DNA from: Tyto alba
Lineage: Eukaryota; Chordata; Aves; Strigiformes; Tytonidae
Length of the DNA: 64,000 nucleotides
Assembly: GCF_018691265.1 (NCBI RefSeq)
Contig: NW_024881322.1
Location: forward strand, 1,550,001-1,614,000
Reading direction: 5' to 3'
The notes under the pieces are model-generated. The model was not told the DNA's origin. It saw only the letters and a list, made by a program, of their open reading frames with translations, and ran no database searches. A program made the translations under genes and the position numbers. The first letter of the stretch is position 1, and each line of letters begins with the position of its first letter. Of the stretch, positions 1 through 14,169 are shown piece by piece.

Positions 1-2343
1 CAAAACACTTCCTTCGTGGCATCCCCCTCCTTTGAACTCTTCCACTATCACTTCTTTTCTACTCAGTATTCTCTGCTTGTTCTGGCTTCTAAGATCTCCC
101 AAAATTTCTTGGCCTTTCTATTCGTTCAGCGTATTATTGACTTACTACCTATACTCAGCAACAACATAAGCCCTTTGCAGTGACACTATAGGCCACTAAT
201 CTGTTTAGCAGACACTTTTAATCATTTGGGATTAGACAGAATATAACCAACAAAGCAGACATAATTCGAGCAAGGAAAGAAAGAGAACAGACTAGGGGTT
301 TCACTTGAGCCTGGCGAAGTTTGCCCCAGAATATTTTTAGGAACTTCCTGAAGCTATTTCAGAGACATTAGCAATTATCTTTGACAACTGGTGGAGGAAG
401 GATGAGGCTTTTGATAAAAGGGTGAATACAGTGCTTATCTGTAAAAATAGAGTGGAAGGAGGATCCTAGAAATGACAGAACACTCAGCCTAACGCTTCAG
501 TTCTTGTAAAGACAGGAGAACAAATCAGTCAACTCTTACGTAAGCACCTCAAAGATAAGGACACATCAGCAGAGGTTTGCCAGTAACAAGTCACTTCAGT
601 CCAAGTTAATTTCCTTTAAGGCAAGCAGCAAGCCTAAAACCCGGGGGGAGATATGAGCAATTGTTGCTTTGTTAAAGCTTTTGATGCTGTATCACGTAAC
701 AGTCTCACAGGCAAGCCACGACAACATCAGAAGACAGATGCAAAACAGCATGGAAAAAACATATTCGGAACGATGAATTATCAATGAGAAACTGTCTAAC
801 TGCAAAGTATATCAACCTGTGTTATGCAGAACGCCGCTCTAGGGGCCCCGCTCGTCAATATATGCATTTGTGATTCGGAAGCTGGTGGAGTCTTGCTCCA
901 TCTGCAAACAATGTCAAACTGGAGGGAGCTGTGAGCACTCTGGAAGATTGCAATTGGGACAGCAAGGAGCAACTGCTCTGCGTCCCTTCCAGCCCTGTTT
1001 TCTATGCCCTTTTTTCCTTCCTATCTAAACCTTATGCAAAGCACAAGTTTTTCTCCCCTAATTTGACACTTCCTAAAGCTTCCCCTTACCCATGTTGTGC
1101 TTTTGTTCAATTCCTTTTGGCTAAATTCAGACAACTGTGTGCCTCTGCTCAGGCTGTCACAGCTTGCTACGTGACTGCAAGTTCCTTGGGAGGGGGGGCT
1201 GCTTCTCACTGTATTTGTGCATCCCAAACCTTCGCTGTGATTTCTAGCAGTTTACATGTTACAAATCAGTTAAAGGAAAAGAAAAGGAAAGAAAAAAATC
1301 AAACATAAAAAAGGACAGCCTCTTCTTTGTCAAAAGTGATGATTGTTATTTTCAGTATTAAAGTATTCTGAATGTTTTAGAACAGGGCAGCATACTGGAC
1401 AGGAATTTAATTTAAATTTGCATTTGCTTTTAAGTTGCTTTCTTTTCATGCAATACCTGAGGCAAGAGTATTCAGCACTGGTATGTACTAATAGCACGCG
1501 TACCAAGGGCTGACATGTGGAAAATGAAGCAAAGTCTGTATAAAATGAAATCATTCCATACAAGGACACCAGGGCCTGAGGGATGGAATTACCAGCCCTA
1601 AATGGCGCAGCAGCCAGCTTCTGCAGTGTCTGATCCTACAAACATTGAACACACATGCTCAGCTTGACTATGAATAACCCTATTGAGTTGAATGAAATTA
1701 GTTACAGTAGTAAAGTTAAGTACGTGCAGAAGCACTCACGGATTTGGGGTTTAGCACAGGGCATAGGAAAAAAAGAGGATGAAACCAGACGTTTCCTGTG
1801 CTACGGAGAAGTTTCAGCCCAGCAGATCTGCTCAGGCCCATCTGCCCCGTGCCTGGAACTTTCCTTTCTGTAGACACCCGCTGTCAAACCTCCCTGGCAA
1901 GCAGAGGGGGTGCAGCTCCCCTGTGTCAGAGGCACTGCTATTCTTATCCTAGCACCTACACAACCTCCATAGCGCTGCTTCTGGATCTGAGGTGGCAATA
2001 AAAAGCGCCCTCAAACTTGGCACCTGTGACCTCTTCACTCAGTTCAGAGAAACTGAATCACATGCTGTATTTTCATTGACAGTGAAAACATACAAGCCAA
2101 GAATAAAATCACACAGGCTTTTACAGACTGTCCTCACCCTCACCACACTGGTATTTTCCAAACTCCCAGCCAAATGAATACATATGTCCACAGTCTTTGA
2201 AGGGCCAGCCCCCATACTGCAATGCCCCTCCTCTTCACTGTATCTGTTAAAAGTCATTCAGATCTGATCTGGGTGTGCTTGAGGGTTTTAAATCCTTTTT
2301 TAAGGAATAAGGCAACTCACTGGATCCTACAAGGTACTCAAGG

Positions 2344-2373
<30 letters not shown>
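2344..2373 (+). repeat. Poly(A) tract, 30 A
   Basis: Uninterrupted A30 with no recognised element before it. One of several A18-A30 tracts in the window. Confidence 0.95.
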
Positions 2374-2375
<2 letters not shown>

Positions 2376-2461
2376 TAAATTATCAATAGAGGATTTAAAA
2401 TAAGCATGGATTCTCTACGGTATAATATTTTATGATTTAATCACTCGAATGGAGAAGGGAT

Positions 2462-2645
2462 GATGATGCCGTGGTCAAAGCATAGGACTGACACTTAAGA
2501 GACATGGCCTTTGTCACTGACCGTGACAAAAATGCTCTGTGATTCTGAGCACATTATTCAAATTCTTTGGCTCAATTTCCATCAGTGATTCACAATATCA
2601 ATATACAACCAGAGCCTTCAAACCTGATGCTCAGAGACCTTACGC
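2462..2645 (+). repeat. MIR/CORE-SINE relic
   Basis: Follows the tRNA-related MIR order: a GTGGTCAAAGCATAGGACTG segment, ACTTAAGAGACATGG, then a CTCTGTGATTCTGAGCA...CAATTTCCATC stretch matching the 'CTCTGTG...CTCAGTTTCCCCATC' core. Heavily diverged. Confidence 0.5.
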
Positions 2646-5096
2646 TCTGTATTCTGGAGACCTAGCAGGCTTCCTTTTCAATACCTCATACACTGCTTAC
2701 CCCATAACTGACATTTTCAAGAGGAAGTGGGGGAAAATAAAAAATCAGTTCAGAAATCATAGGGTTCAAGTTGTAAACTGGGGCTGAGATTCAAATCCTA
2801 AGGCTTAATTAATGAAAAACATCTGACAGGAAAATATTCTGGACACCACGTGTTATTTCTTACATTTTCCTCTCCAGAGTTTGCTTGCTCCAAAACCCAT
2901 GTCCACATACCAGCCCCTGTAGGGTCAACCTAAAGGTTTTGTAGTTAAGGAACGGAAATAGCTCCACCAGGAAAGTGCTTTACAGCAGAATATGTTTGAC
3001 TTTGGCATGGGAAGATAATACCAACAACCACTTTTAGGCTAATCCTTCTGTATTGTATAACAGGGAGCGGTACGTACAGCTCTCTCAGTGCTCACCTACT
3101 ACACCGGTTCTTCTGAAGGGGAGGCACAGGAGGGCACGAAGCACAAGCCAAAAAAGCTGTTTTGGCCTATGCACCCTGCACAGTAAGGCAGCAGGACACA
3201 ACAGGCAGGGCTGGGATGACGGCAGCAGCGCTTGGGGTGCACCCCTGCCACCACCTCCTCCTTTGAAAGCAGCGGGGCACCGATGCAGAACTGACTGCAA
3301 GGCAGCGGCGCAGCAGAGCAGGAACCATCTACGGTGTAATTATAATTAATCCCTCCCGGCGTAGCCATACTCTGTTCAGACGTCAGTGGCAGAAGTTCAG
3401 TTTTGCATCTAGAGCTTGTTTTGCTGAGGTGGGCTAGAATAAGCTGTACAAGCTGAAACATAGCTTTGCTGTCGTGAACCGTGGCCACAATGGGCAACTG
3501 TTCTGGATCTTAATTGCACAGTAAACTGGGCAGCACCTCCCCCAGAGAGACAGCACCTGCGTGCAGACAAGCTGTCGTTAGGCTATATGGTTCTCATTTC
3601 CTTCTGCTTTTTCCACCTAAAGAAATTCAGAGATGTTAGTCATCATAGACCCGGTCAATTATTTTCACCGGTGATTTTGCCAGTAGTAAATCCTGATGCC
3701 TTCAAAATGCTTTTTGATTTTTACTCTGATAAAAATAATGGTAGAAAGTCCTCGCTGTATTTTATTTCAAAGTTGTCTGAAAAGTAAAATTATTTTTTGA
3801 GAAGGGATGAGATGATCCGTACATACTTGTTCGGATTATTCTGAACTGGAAAGTGGGTTTAATTTTGATCGCCCCTCTTCCTTAATAGAAAAAGACAGTA
3901 AGAAGAGTCCTTATGTGAACAGACATGTGCACTGTTTGGTAACATTATACTGTCATATGACAACAGACCTATTTGTATCACAGGCTTCTTTTGAACAGAG
4001 AACATATTTCAGCAATTTGGACTTCTATTTCATGGGAGGGAGCTTTTCAGAGAGAAGATACTGATGGGCCTGTTTAAGCAAGCGGACAGATAGAAGCGGT
4101 GGAATAATACTGAGGCAAACAGCTAACAGAAGTTGGTCTTTTCATAAGAATAGAGATAAGGATATAAAAGCAGTTCCTTTGTTTTCACTCCGCAGATCAC
4201 TCCAGTTGGCCTCAGGCAAGTGGAAGCAGCCACATCCACGCCCTATCCAACAGCAGGGAAGGGGGTTACGTCCTGCGATTCTTGATACAGCCGCACTGAG
4301 CTGAATTTTTCTGAAAGCTGCTGTTGAAGAACTTGCCTGAACTTTCTGGGCGCAGATGGAGGCGGTCGTAGACCAGGAGTTCGCTGCAACGAACCACTTC
4401 CAGCATGGCACACGTTTGCTTTCTGGCTGCGCGCTTCGTGTCAGCCAGTGCCAGGGCACGGGTCCAACACGGAAAGGGGGCTTGTTTCAGCTGGTGCCAT
4501 CAACACAACCCTCCCAACAGGCAGGAGGAGGAAGCAGAGGCTACCCAACACAAGCAGAGGGGATAATGGCCGTTTTAATTCCCATTTCCCTGGGAATGAG
4601 ACTGGGCGCTTCGCTGAGCGGAGGCAGCTCCAGGGCCTGGAGAGGCGCTAAGCGCCCTTGAGCTGACAACTTACAGCAGGACACCAAGTACAAAATGGAA
4701 GGGGCTGCGCTGCCAGGAAAGCTTGGGGTAACATACAGGAACCCCGGAGTGAACACGCAAGGCAGTCTGAAGTCCTGGAGCTGTTGAAAAGTTTCTCTAG
4801 TCCACCGGTGCAGGGCAGAGGTGCCACATTAGCAGGAACCTGAGTTAACATTGCAACAAAGAGAACTCATTTACATTTACTGGCATTTAGTATTTGTGTA
4901 GAATATCCATGTGGTTTCTTCACTGCAATGTCACCTGCTAGTTCTACAGTTTCAGCCACAATAGCTTCATGCAGCTGAAATGTTTTTCCTGGCCACAGAA
5001 GGTTTGCTTTGCCCAGATAGCAATCCTCTCAAATGTTTATCTTGAGCTCTTAGGGTGTCTGGCCCAAGGAAACAGAAATAAAAAGGGGAAAAGAAT

Positions 5097-5098
5097 GA

Positions 5099-5130
<32 letters not shown>

Positions 5131-5132
5131 AC
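5097..5132 (+). repeat. (AAAAC)n array
   Basis: Six AAAAC units ending in a longer A run. Confidence 0.9.
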
Positions 5133-6081
5133 AAGCAGCAAGCAGAGAGGACTGAAAAGGGAAACTGGAAAACAAAAATCTAAAGAATAGAAAGGTGAGG
5201 TAAGATCAAAGATATCAGAAGAACAGCTCCAGCTGCAAGAATAGGAAGGTGTGGTGTGTAATTCTTGTTTACTTTTTTATATAATAGTAGAAGGGAACCA
5301 GAGAAATCCAGTAGAAGGCATTATTACTGCTTGTGTGTAGCAGCACACCTGAAACTACCAGGGAGGAGTTTTAACTTCACCAGGCCTGGCTCTTCAACCA
5401 TCCCCTCGAGCTCCCTTTGCGAGCACCCAGTAGACTGGCATTTTGGCACCTCCTACACACTTTGACATCACATTCAAGACTCCACAATGTGCGTGGAAGG
5501 AAAAGTCAAGTTCACTGTTTTTCAATGCACTAAAATAAATGCCAGGAAATATTAACCCTGGGCCATTTACATGCTTATTTAAGAAAGTCAGGACTGGGCA
5601 TTAGACTGCTAAAATCTGTTTATTGTGGATCTAAGCCAACACGATTTCTTTGAAATTTGGACAGGTGCATGACACGGTCAGTTCCTGCAGCTCAGCCAAC
5701 AACTGGCAACTAGTTAAGCTGCAGCAAAGCAGCCAGGTTGGATCAAGAGCCCCCAGATGACTGTGCAACCCAGACCGGTGGGGCCCACAGGCTTCCAGCT
5801 ACAGCACGGGATCAGGAGCACTGAGTATTATGCCCAATTTTAAGGGCTAAAGACATTTACAGGGTTTGCTCCATGCCAGGACTCATACAAGATATTTCAG
5901 CATGTAATTCCACTGTCACAAAGGGACTGGGCACTCGCCTTGCTAAATCTAGGCTTTCATATCTTACCGCCTGGTTTCCCAGATCTGAGTTAGACAGAAT
6001 CTTGGCTCCCTCATCAGAGTTGACTTCAGAGAGAAGATGAATGGGGCAAGGTGATACAAGTACATAAAATGTTGGTTGGTT

Positions 6082-6102
6082 AAAAAAAAAAAAAAAAAAA
6101 AA
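6082..6102 (+). repeat. Poly(A) tract, 21 A
   Basis: Uninterrupted A21 after TTGGTTGGTT. Confidence 0.95.
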
Positions 6103-6649
6103 GTAAAGTGGAAACTTCTATTACCTCATAACTAAAGAACAAGAAAATGTTGAAGCAAACTGCGAGATGAGAAATTCAGAGCTGATAAGAACGTTGTTAT
6201 ATAGACTACAAGACTTTCAGCCAAACCCAGTGATCAGTGGCACTGAAGCTAGAAGTTAGGCGAGACTTTACCAGGGTTTAGATGCTTATAAAGCAGAGTT
6301 ATAGTAACCATTTTTCCAAAGCCGAAGGACAACTGAAGACATGCTCCCTGGCTGAGTAGTTAGAGATTGCAATACACCAAGGAGGAGGCTCCTTTGAGGA
6401 ACAGGTTAGCTCACACATACTAATGAAAGGCACGCTCGCCTTCCCCGACAGCATCCCATACTGACCGCTGCCCGGGGAGAGGAATCGCCGTGCTGAACCC
6501 GACCTGAAAATGCATCAACCCCCGCGGCTTGTGTCGAGGTGCTGCAGGGCCCGGGGCTGCGGGGAGCGGCGGACTGGCCATGCCGTCTCCCAAATTACTC
6601 TCAAAAACAAATGTTCAGCAAGTTTTATGAAAAATAACTGCATTCTGAG

Positions 6650-6790
6650 GGATGGAAGCATCGGAGCGGGAAAAGGAGACGGACCCAAATTCTGGTCCTG
6701 GTCCTGCTAGTAACTGCAGAGGGCAGGTCACTTGCCCTCAATTTTACCATCTTACAATGGGGAGAAGTGAAACAGCCCACAGCTGTAAGC
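6650..6790 (+). repeat. MIR/CORE-SINE relic
   Basis: CCAAATTCTGGTCCTGGTCC, CTAGTAACTG, CAGGTCACTTGCCCTCAATT and CCATCTTACAATGGGGAGAA match, in order, the MIR segments 'CCTGGCTCTGCCACTAACTG', 'AAGTCACTTNNCCTCAGTTT' and 'CCATCTGTAAAATGGGG'. Confidence 0.6.
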
Positions 6791-6799
6791 AATAGGCAT

Positions 6800-9700
6800 T
6801 ACACATGGCCAGAAGAAAGGGGATAATTTGATGTCAGGCGGTTTTAGAAACAGTAAGAATTGAGGTTGAGAGGATTGTTTTGTTTGTTAATATATGCTAT
6901 ATATTGGGGCTATTTTCTAGCTAATTCATATCCAGGCTCCATTAGTTGCCAAGAGTCCAAACAATACAATTCTGAGGAAGAGAGGACTATCTCCCCAAGG
7001 CATTTATAATCTTTTAAGATTATGTAGAATAGTTTATCTGTATCTAGATGCCATTGTGAAGGCCAATAAGACAAGTGTATCTAAAACTGAATCTGGGCAA
7101 GGAGTATCCCTAAAAAAGATTGAAGGTGAAAACACAGGGAAGGTGGTCAAAGTACATGACAGATTGTTTTGTTTTAAATCAGGTAACTCCACGGTTTAGC
7201 ACAATTATGTCCTTCCACATATTGAGTGCTGTTATCTTAGGACTCAAGCAGTAAACAATCAAAATCTCTGCTCCGCTGATTTCAGAGTTGTTTTTTCAGA
7301 TACATTATTTATCGATTATCATACATTTTACATGGGTCATAAGACCAGATGTAGTCACTCTTGCAAGAATCTAATAAACAGACACACCTAACCATCAAAC
7401 ACAATAAAAGCAGAAAAAAAAAAAAATGATTGAAGCATTGCTAGCATCTGTAGCTGATAATTATAAACAGTTTTTTCTGAGTAAAAACATAAAAGCTTTG
7501 AAACAATTTTCACGCAAAATTTGAAAAAAAGATAGAAGTGCCCCTTGGGCATGAGAACTAGCAGTGTTCCTCACAGACATATAGCATGAGGAAAAAGAAT
7601 TTAGATATGAGAAGAAAAATGGAAGGGGTCTAGCCCAGTTTCACTGATCTTAATAAGAGTCCTTCCATTAACTCCACACAACAAACATGACCAAAGACAG
7701 CTGCTAGCAAAAAGGCCTGCAAAGAGCAAGCAGTGGAGGAAAGATATAAAGAATGAGGGCAGATTGGGCTGGAAATATAACAATGGCAGGATAAACCTGA
7801 GCTTCACAAATAAAGTAGTGAACTGATTGCAGGGAGGGTCTAATATACCACAGCCAAAAATACAATCATTCATTTATCTTTATAGCTTTCCTTTAAATCA
7901 AATCATGGGTGATGTGAGACAGTGTTGACTATTACCCTCTTGGAAAGGTCTAAACTCCAGTTGTTCCAAGCACCTTCACCTCTTACTGACCTTGAATTTT
8001 ATAATAAATACTAGAAGAAATGATCCCCATTGGAATTGTGTTATCATGATATTAAGAGGTTGGCTTGCATGGATATTTGGTCACTGTCTGACAGAGAGGC
8101 AGGGACATAGTCAGAAAGCAATTAAATCTGTCTGGCTTTGCTGACATTTTACACAGTGTTCACCAAGTCCTTTAATTTCTGTAAGTGTACATTAGAGTTT
8201 GAGCTGCTGAGTGGGGAAGGAAGGGAAAAAGATCAGGCTCCAGAGCCTCTTTTGTATCAGGTTGGAATTTCGGTTTGAAATCAAGCTTGATCAGTTCCCT
8301 AACATGGGTAAAAGTCCTGCATAAGAGGCCATGTCACTCTCCACTCAAATGGCCAGAAGCCATCATTTCCACAAGAAACAAAAGCAACTAAAAGCTTTAA
8401 ATCCTATCCCATTGTGGGAACACAATTGAATTCTCTTGCCAACATGAGGACAGAGTATACATAGTCACTGCATAGGACTGACGGTCTGTGGGGGAATTAC
8501 TGAAGTCTAGCTGCAAGATTTCCATATACAGACATTTCCTGCCATGAGAACGTTACAGTACTAAGTCAGCAACCAAAGTAATCTAAAGAACAAAAGCAAA
8601 GCCTCTAAAATAGCAAGGAGGAAAAAAATTATACACAAAGAACACTTCATACATTCAATACAGACATTTAAAGTAGAAGATAACAAGGTCATATCCTGCA
8701 GTCTTTATTCAGGCACATCAATAGAAGGGGGTTGTTAAAGTAAAGCCTGAGGCAGTATCTGACCTTTTTATTTTTTTTTTTTTCCCCCCCTTTGGATAAG
8801 ATGGTTATGAGTTGCTGCCCAAGAATGGAACTTTAGGACATACCAAACTCAAACACACATTTGCAACTGAATAGTATCTATGTTTCAACATACAGCCCCA
8901 AAGGAGCTCTATGCGTAGCACTAATAGAGACAAAAGATACTTGGATCTACAGTCTGTTAATAGAAAAATAATCTAATCTTGACATAAACAAAGCAAAGGG
9001 AGTTTAATTAACCAACCATTACATCAGCCACGTTTGAAGTGAACACATCAATTCCCATGGAGGCTTGATGGCCTCCCAACCTGTCGAATTCATTTTGTGG
9101 CAAAGAGTGTAATGCAGGTAACATGTACTGAAACAACCCTGTCCACCCACCTCCCAAGAAATTTTGTTTAGCATAAAGAGAGAAGAGAGGTGTAGTTGGT
9201 GACTGTATCAGCTCAAACACCCAACTCATCCCTCTGACCTGGAATCCTGTTGCTCAACACAAGAAGAAATGTGAGAAGATTTCCCAAGAAGTGTCATGAT
9301 GGAGAGAAGATCCTTCTTCTACAGTGGATGTTAAATAACACCCTTGTGTCACCATACACACAGACATCTGAGAGGAAAGCAGCTGCCATCCATGTCAACT
9401 CCCATGCTGCCTCAGATCAATCCCACTATAAAGACAGGCAAGAACTTTTAGGTCTGCGGTGTCTTTCCACTGTTCTCTCACTTCCCTTTTCCCTTTGTCA
9501 AGGTTAATAACATTTACCTACAACAAAAAACCATCATAAACTATAATAAAGCCTCTGCAGGGAAGCAGACTGCTAGAGTGTCACAAACCTGGCTCTGATG
9601 TTATTATACAGCACTAATATTATAACACTTAGTAGCTGTTCTGTACACTCCCTGCAGCTCACTGCTACCATTATTGATCGTTACTTCATAATACTAATTC

Positions 9701-12700
9701 CAGTGTTATCAGAACAGCTCTTAAAGGTCACATAACAGGCACCTGATACCTTGTTTGCCTGAGCATCTATTTGCTTGGATAAATGAATGAACTCTTGCTT
9801 CTTTCAGGGTATGCTGAGAACAACTTAATTTTTACAGAATTTCCTGTACCAAGTTTTCAGCTTCTTCTAGATTTTTTCTTTCTAGAAGAAAGCAGCTTTG
9901 GAAGACATACTAAAACAACTGTGGCATGTAGGAGGGAAACAGGAACCCCTCCGTTTATGTGTGCTGGGCTAGTCTTTGTGCCCCACTTTAAGAAGGGCAC
10001 AGCCACCCCATGCAGAGTATGCGATTTACGCGTGTGTAACATCTCCCTCTACTGGGTAAAATCGCAGAAATCCTTTAATTCCCAAGAAGGAAGGTTCTCT
10101 CTGGAGTGAGAATCACGAGATCAGGTCACCTCCCATCCCCGTGTTCCTACGCACATTCGTAATGTCTCTCTGTAACCCTAAAGCAGACAAGGTTTGTGTC
10201 ATAGACCAGGCGATGATGAACTGGGCACAATTCATCTGAAACTCTTTATCGATGCTGAAGTCCTCAGTGAAATGCTTTGAAGACAAGGGGACGTTGAGCA
10301 AGTGCAATGGGGCCACTCTTGGGAACCCAGGATTAAAGTGGACAGTTGCTTTGCAGAACCTTTCATCTTGGACTCTGAAGCAACATCTGATTTAGCAATA
10401 CCTCTTATTAAACAATTTTGAAAACTAAGATCCTGATGGTGAACCTTAAGTCTCTCCAGTAAAACCAGAGTCCAGTGGAGGTTTTACCAAATCTCAGTTC
10501 TTTACTCTTCGAAGACCACTAAAGCCATAACTCGGTGTTATTGTGTACCCAGCACTAACAGCATTTTTGTATCCGATCCTATCTGTGTTCTTTTCAAATG
10601 CTCAACAACTGACAGAACTGATGAAAAATGATCTTGATAGATTTTGAGAATGAGAAACACTAGACTATGAATACACTCCAGATGGCAAGGCAAAGCTGGG
10701 ATAGTCTGTCAGGACAATTTCATGACACAGAGCACCTACACCCAGCTTCAGTTTCCAGCACTGCATAACATGCTCTCTCAAACTCTAGAGAACTAAGGGT
10801 CCTTATAGAGCCCGGAGGGTACAATTCCCACTTACCCCAACACTAAATGGCATTAAGCTGAGATAAAGACATTCTAAAGTTAACCTGCTCTTTTGTAAAC
10901 TGCTATCAGAGTTGGCCATACGGATCTCCTGTGAGTAAGAAAAACATAAAAGATTAAAATTCTTTAAAAATGGAGAATCTATTTCACACCAACCCTTCTG
11001 AAATGCGGCCTATGCTGTAGATTCAGAGGTTCTTGATCTACAGGCTAGACACTAATATTTTTCCAGCTCCAAGACCGTCAAGTTCAACAAATAACTAAAA
11101 TACTATTTTTGATCATAATTCACACAATTGTAAATAAGGTAAATAATTGAAAAATTTAAGTTATTCATAGCAAAATAATGATATCTTTTTCATTGTTCTC
11201 CATCTTTTAAAGGCATCGTTAATTCACCATCCCTTCTCTTTTATTTTCCTTCTTCCTTTGTTTGATAAGCTTTTTCTAAATTTCCCTTCCCTGCATCCTG
11301 AGTGCAGGGCGAAACCATTCATGCAGAATTCATCACAGGAAAACAAACATAATATCTCACTCTCATATTCCCAGGAGGGAATTAACTGAAATTACCAGTT
11401 CTTGGGAAATTGGCATAGAAAAAAAAAGCAGGAGAAATTACTATAGTCAAGTTGTCAGGGAAACTGCTAGCACTCCGGTAGCTCAGGAAAATGGGCCATT
11501 TGAAACACTTTCTTTTAAGTACCCAAGCAAACTATAGGGTTGTTTATGGGGATAGGAGGTGCACAAAGCCTGAAAGCATTATTGCCTTTGAAAGGCTTAG
11601 TAACTCCTGGCTGCTGTGGGAGAGCTCACTGTAGAATGGACTCTTGCTACCTTTTCAGCACAGACATATGGTTCTATGAATAGGACTTGGCTAATTCCCC
11701 CTTTGTGGAAGTCTTTAGGAAGCTTTTCATAGTATAGCCCATTCGATAGAATTCCTAAAGCCAAAAGGTAAGAGTGATGTTTTCTAAGGAAATTATCCAA
11801 TTCTATAGTGGTTTTTTTTTTAATTTTTTGTGCCCAACCCTGTTACACATCCTTTGCGACTCACAGGACAGCAATTATCACAGCCAGCACTAGACAGACT
11901 CCTGTGGCAGGACTTCATCACTTTCAGTCCTGCATGGGTACGTGGAAGAACAGCACTTTGCCATTTCCCAGCACCCAGGCAGGGTCTGTAAACTACAGCT
12001 AAGGTACAGAACTAACAGTCAGCACAAGGCTCTGATTATCAGTGCAATGCTCCTCTCCCCTGCTCTCTGCTAGAAACTCTTCTGACTCGCCTTCTAGCGA
12101 AGCTAGGGAAGGCTTCAGACTGTGAAATAATCTGGATTTATGGCACACTGGGAACATGCTGCTGGGATACCAGCATTGCTCCAGCTGCCCTCCCTACACA
12201 GCTGCACTCATGTCTTGTTCTGCTCTGCTACTTGCCAGAAACACACACACTTACAACATATGGCTGGGAGAGCAGAAAATGACAGCCAGTGTGTTTCTGT
12301 GGTTTAACCACACTTGCAGTAATATTTTTGTGAGCACAGTAATGCAGATAAAACGAGAAAAAGCAACACACCTATGCCAACAAATCTTTTAAATGTTGAC
12401 CTTGCTTTGAATAGCTGAATAGTGTCAGCACGTACATGAACTGTGGGAAGAGAGAGAAGAAATCCTAGGCTTTAGCCCTGACCCAGGACTGCAGTGGATA
12501 TGTAACAAATAAATATGTCTTTATATATTATATGAGGAGGTGCCTCGGTCACCTGATGGTTGAAGATGTGGAGCTCTCACTAAACATGCCCAACCTCAGA
12601 TCCCACAAGGTTAAACAGACAGTAGCAGATTTCACATTACCATTGCATCCGCATGGATCAGATTCTCGACAAGAGTCCCCTGGTCAACAATACGTGAGGC

Positions 12701-14060
12701 AGTGTGGGTTATTCTAACTACAATCCTTGCAAGAGGCCTGGGCAAGGCTTGAGTTCTCAATGGGAGAAACAGCAGTGTAAAGAGGGGGAAGAAAAAAAAG
12801 AAGAGGGGAAAGAAGTAAAAAAACAAAAAACAAAACAAAAAAAAAAAAAACACAAACACAAATAAAACAAACAAAAAACAAAAAGAAAGGCAACAAAGCC
12901 CTAAAACTTTGCTGACAACAATAGCATGTTACCTTCAGCGTCAAAATTAAGATTTTGGGGGTATCTCAAGTTTTTTTCTTCCCATTCCCCCTCTCTCAGA
13001 AATAAGGTCAAGGTATATAAATACCGTTATTTGGTTACAGACTTAGAAACCTGCTAAAGACAAAGTTTTGTGAGCTGATTTTACCTTCCATTCCAGAGGT
13101 TATAAGAAGTTTCCTTACAACTTCATAGGTCGCTCATAAAGTATTAAAATATTCCTCCTTCTCCAGCTACTCAATTAGCCTGCTTGAACAACAGACCTAC
13201 CAGGCCTGGAGATTCATCCAACTTGTACCTACTTATCCTCTCCAAAATGCTTGCCATCCCTGGCTCCCTTTCACCTTAGAGCGTGAGGATGTGCACGCAC
13301 ATATACAAGGTGTGTTAAGAGGTTAAAAGGGTGAATTTGTGCTTGGAGCATCATGTAGATGATTGGAGTCTCAGCTTGGCACAAGAAGAAAGGCCAAGGC
13401 ATGCCAGAATTTGCAGAGACGTATTCCTCACGTTGCTTGAACTGTACTTGGCTCCCAGACTCCTCGCAAAGACCACAAGACTCAAGGTCACCATGTTCAT
13501 ACAGACAGTTGTTAAGCATCTGAGCACACATGCAGCTTATTCAGTCCACATCTGAGGCCCTGCCATCAAGGGCACTTTGCCACAAGCATTCCTCCCTGTA
13601 CCCGGCTTCTCCCTCACTCTCCCGACAAGAACCAGCCATTACATTCAGATCATTCACTTTGCTGGCTATAAAATCTTCGGAGCAGCACCGCCTAGCCAGA
13701 AGTTTTCCTTACTCTGCTGGGAGGAAAGAAGTTTATTGTAGTTCTGCAGGTTAGCAAGCACACATTGCAAATTTACTGGGGCTAAAGAGGCATGGGAAAG
13801 AGAATGAAACCCAAGCCTGTAGCCCCAAGGGCAAGAAGAGATTGCACAGCCCTGTCGGGACAGCCTGCCTGCAACACTTGGCTCTCCCAGCAGTGCCTAC
13901 ACTCACTTTCCTCCCAAATGAACCTGCCTAGGCCACCCGTGCCAAGTCTTGAAGGAAGAGCCTGGCAGACACCTGCAGCAAAGTCCCTATTGCTTCTGTG
14001 AAAGCTTCCCCGTTGCAAACAGTTATCAGGAAGGATACTCTTGCAGAGGCTGGGACTAAG
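6800..14060. other. Intergenic, nothing recognised
   Basis: AT-rich unique sequence with one A-rich low-complexity stretch (12781-12895). No exon-like ORF, LTR end or SINE pattern seen. Confidence 0.45.
12781..12895 (+). repeat. A-rich low complexity
   Basis: GAAAAAAAAGAAG and A/C-rich mix ending in A-runs with ACAAA units. Simple sequence. Confidence 0.85.
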
Positions 14061-14069
14061 ATTCCATTC

Positions 14070-14160
14070 AATCCACAGCTCAGCAATCGATTTCCCTGGT
14101 GAGACAGAACAAGGCACTTTCTGAGCCTCAACAACCAGTGCATAAGAGGGAAACTGTGCA
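14070..14160 (+). repeat. Possible MIR-like relic
   Basis: CAAGGCACTTTCTGAGCCTC followed by CATAAGAGGGA resembles the MIR core 'CAAGTCACTT..TGAGCCTCAG ... TAAAATGGGA', with a short diverged gap. Weak on its own. Confidence 0.3.
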
Positions 14161-14169
14161 ACATTTCTC

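Larger units (their letters stand above)
1..6640. other. Intergenic, 3' flank of EOMES
   Basis: Apart from the MIR-like copy at 2.5 kb, the A30 and A21 tracts and the (AAAAC)n array, I see no gene, conserved ORF or recognisable element. ORFs here are under 135 codons and match nothing I know. Confidence 0.5.
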
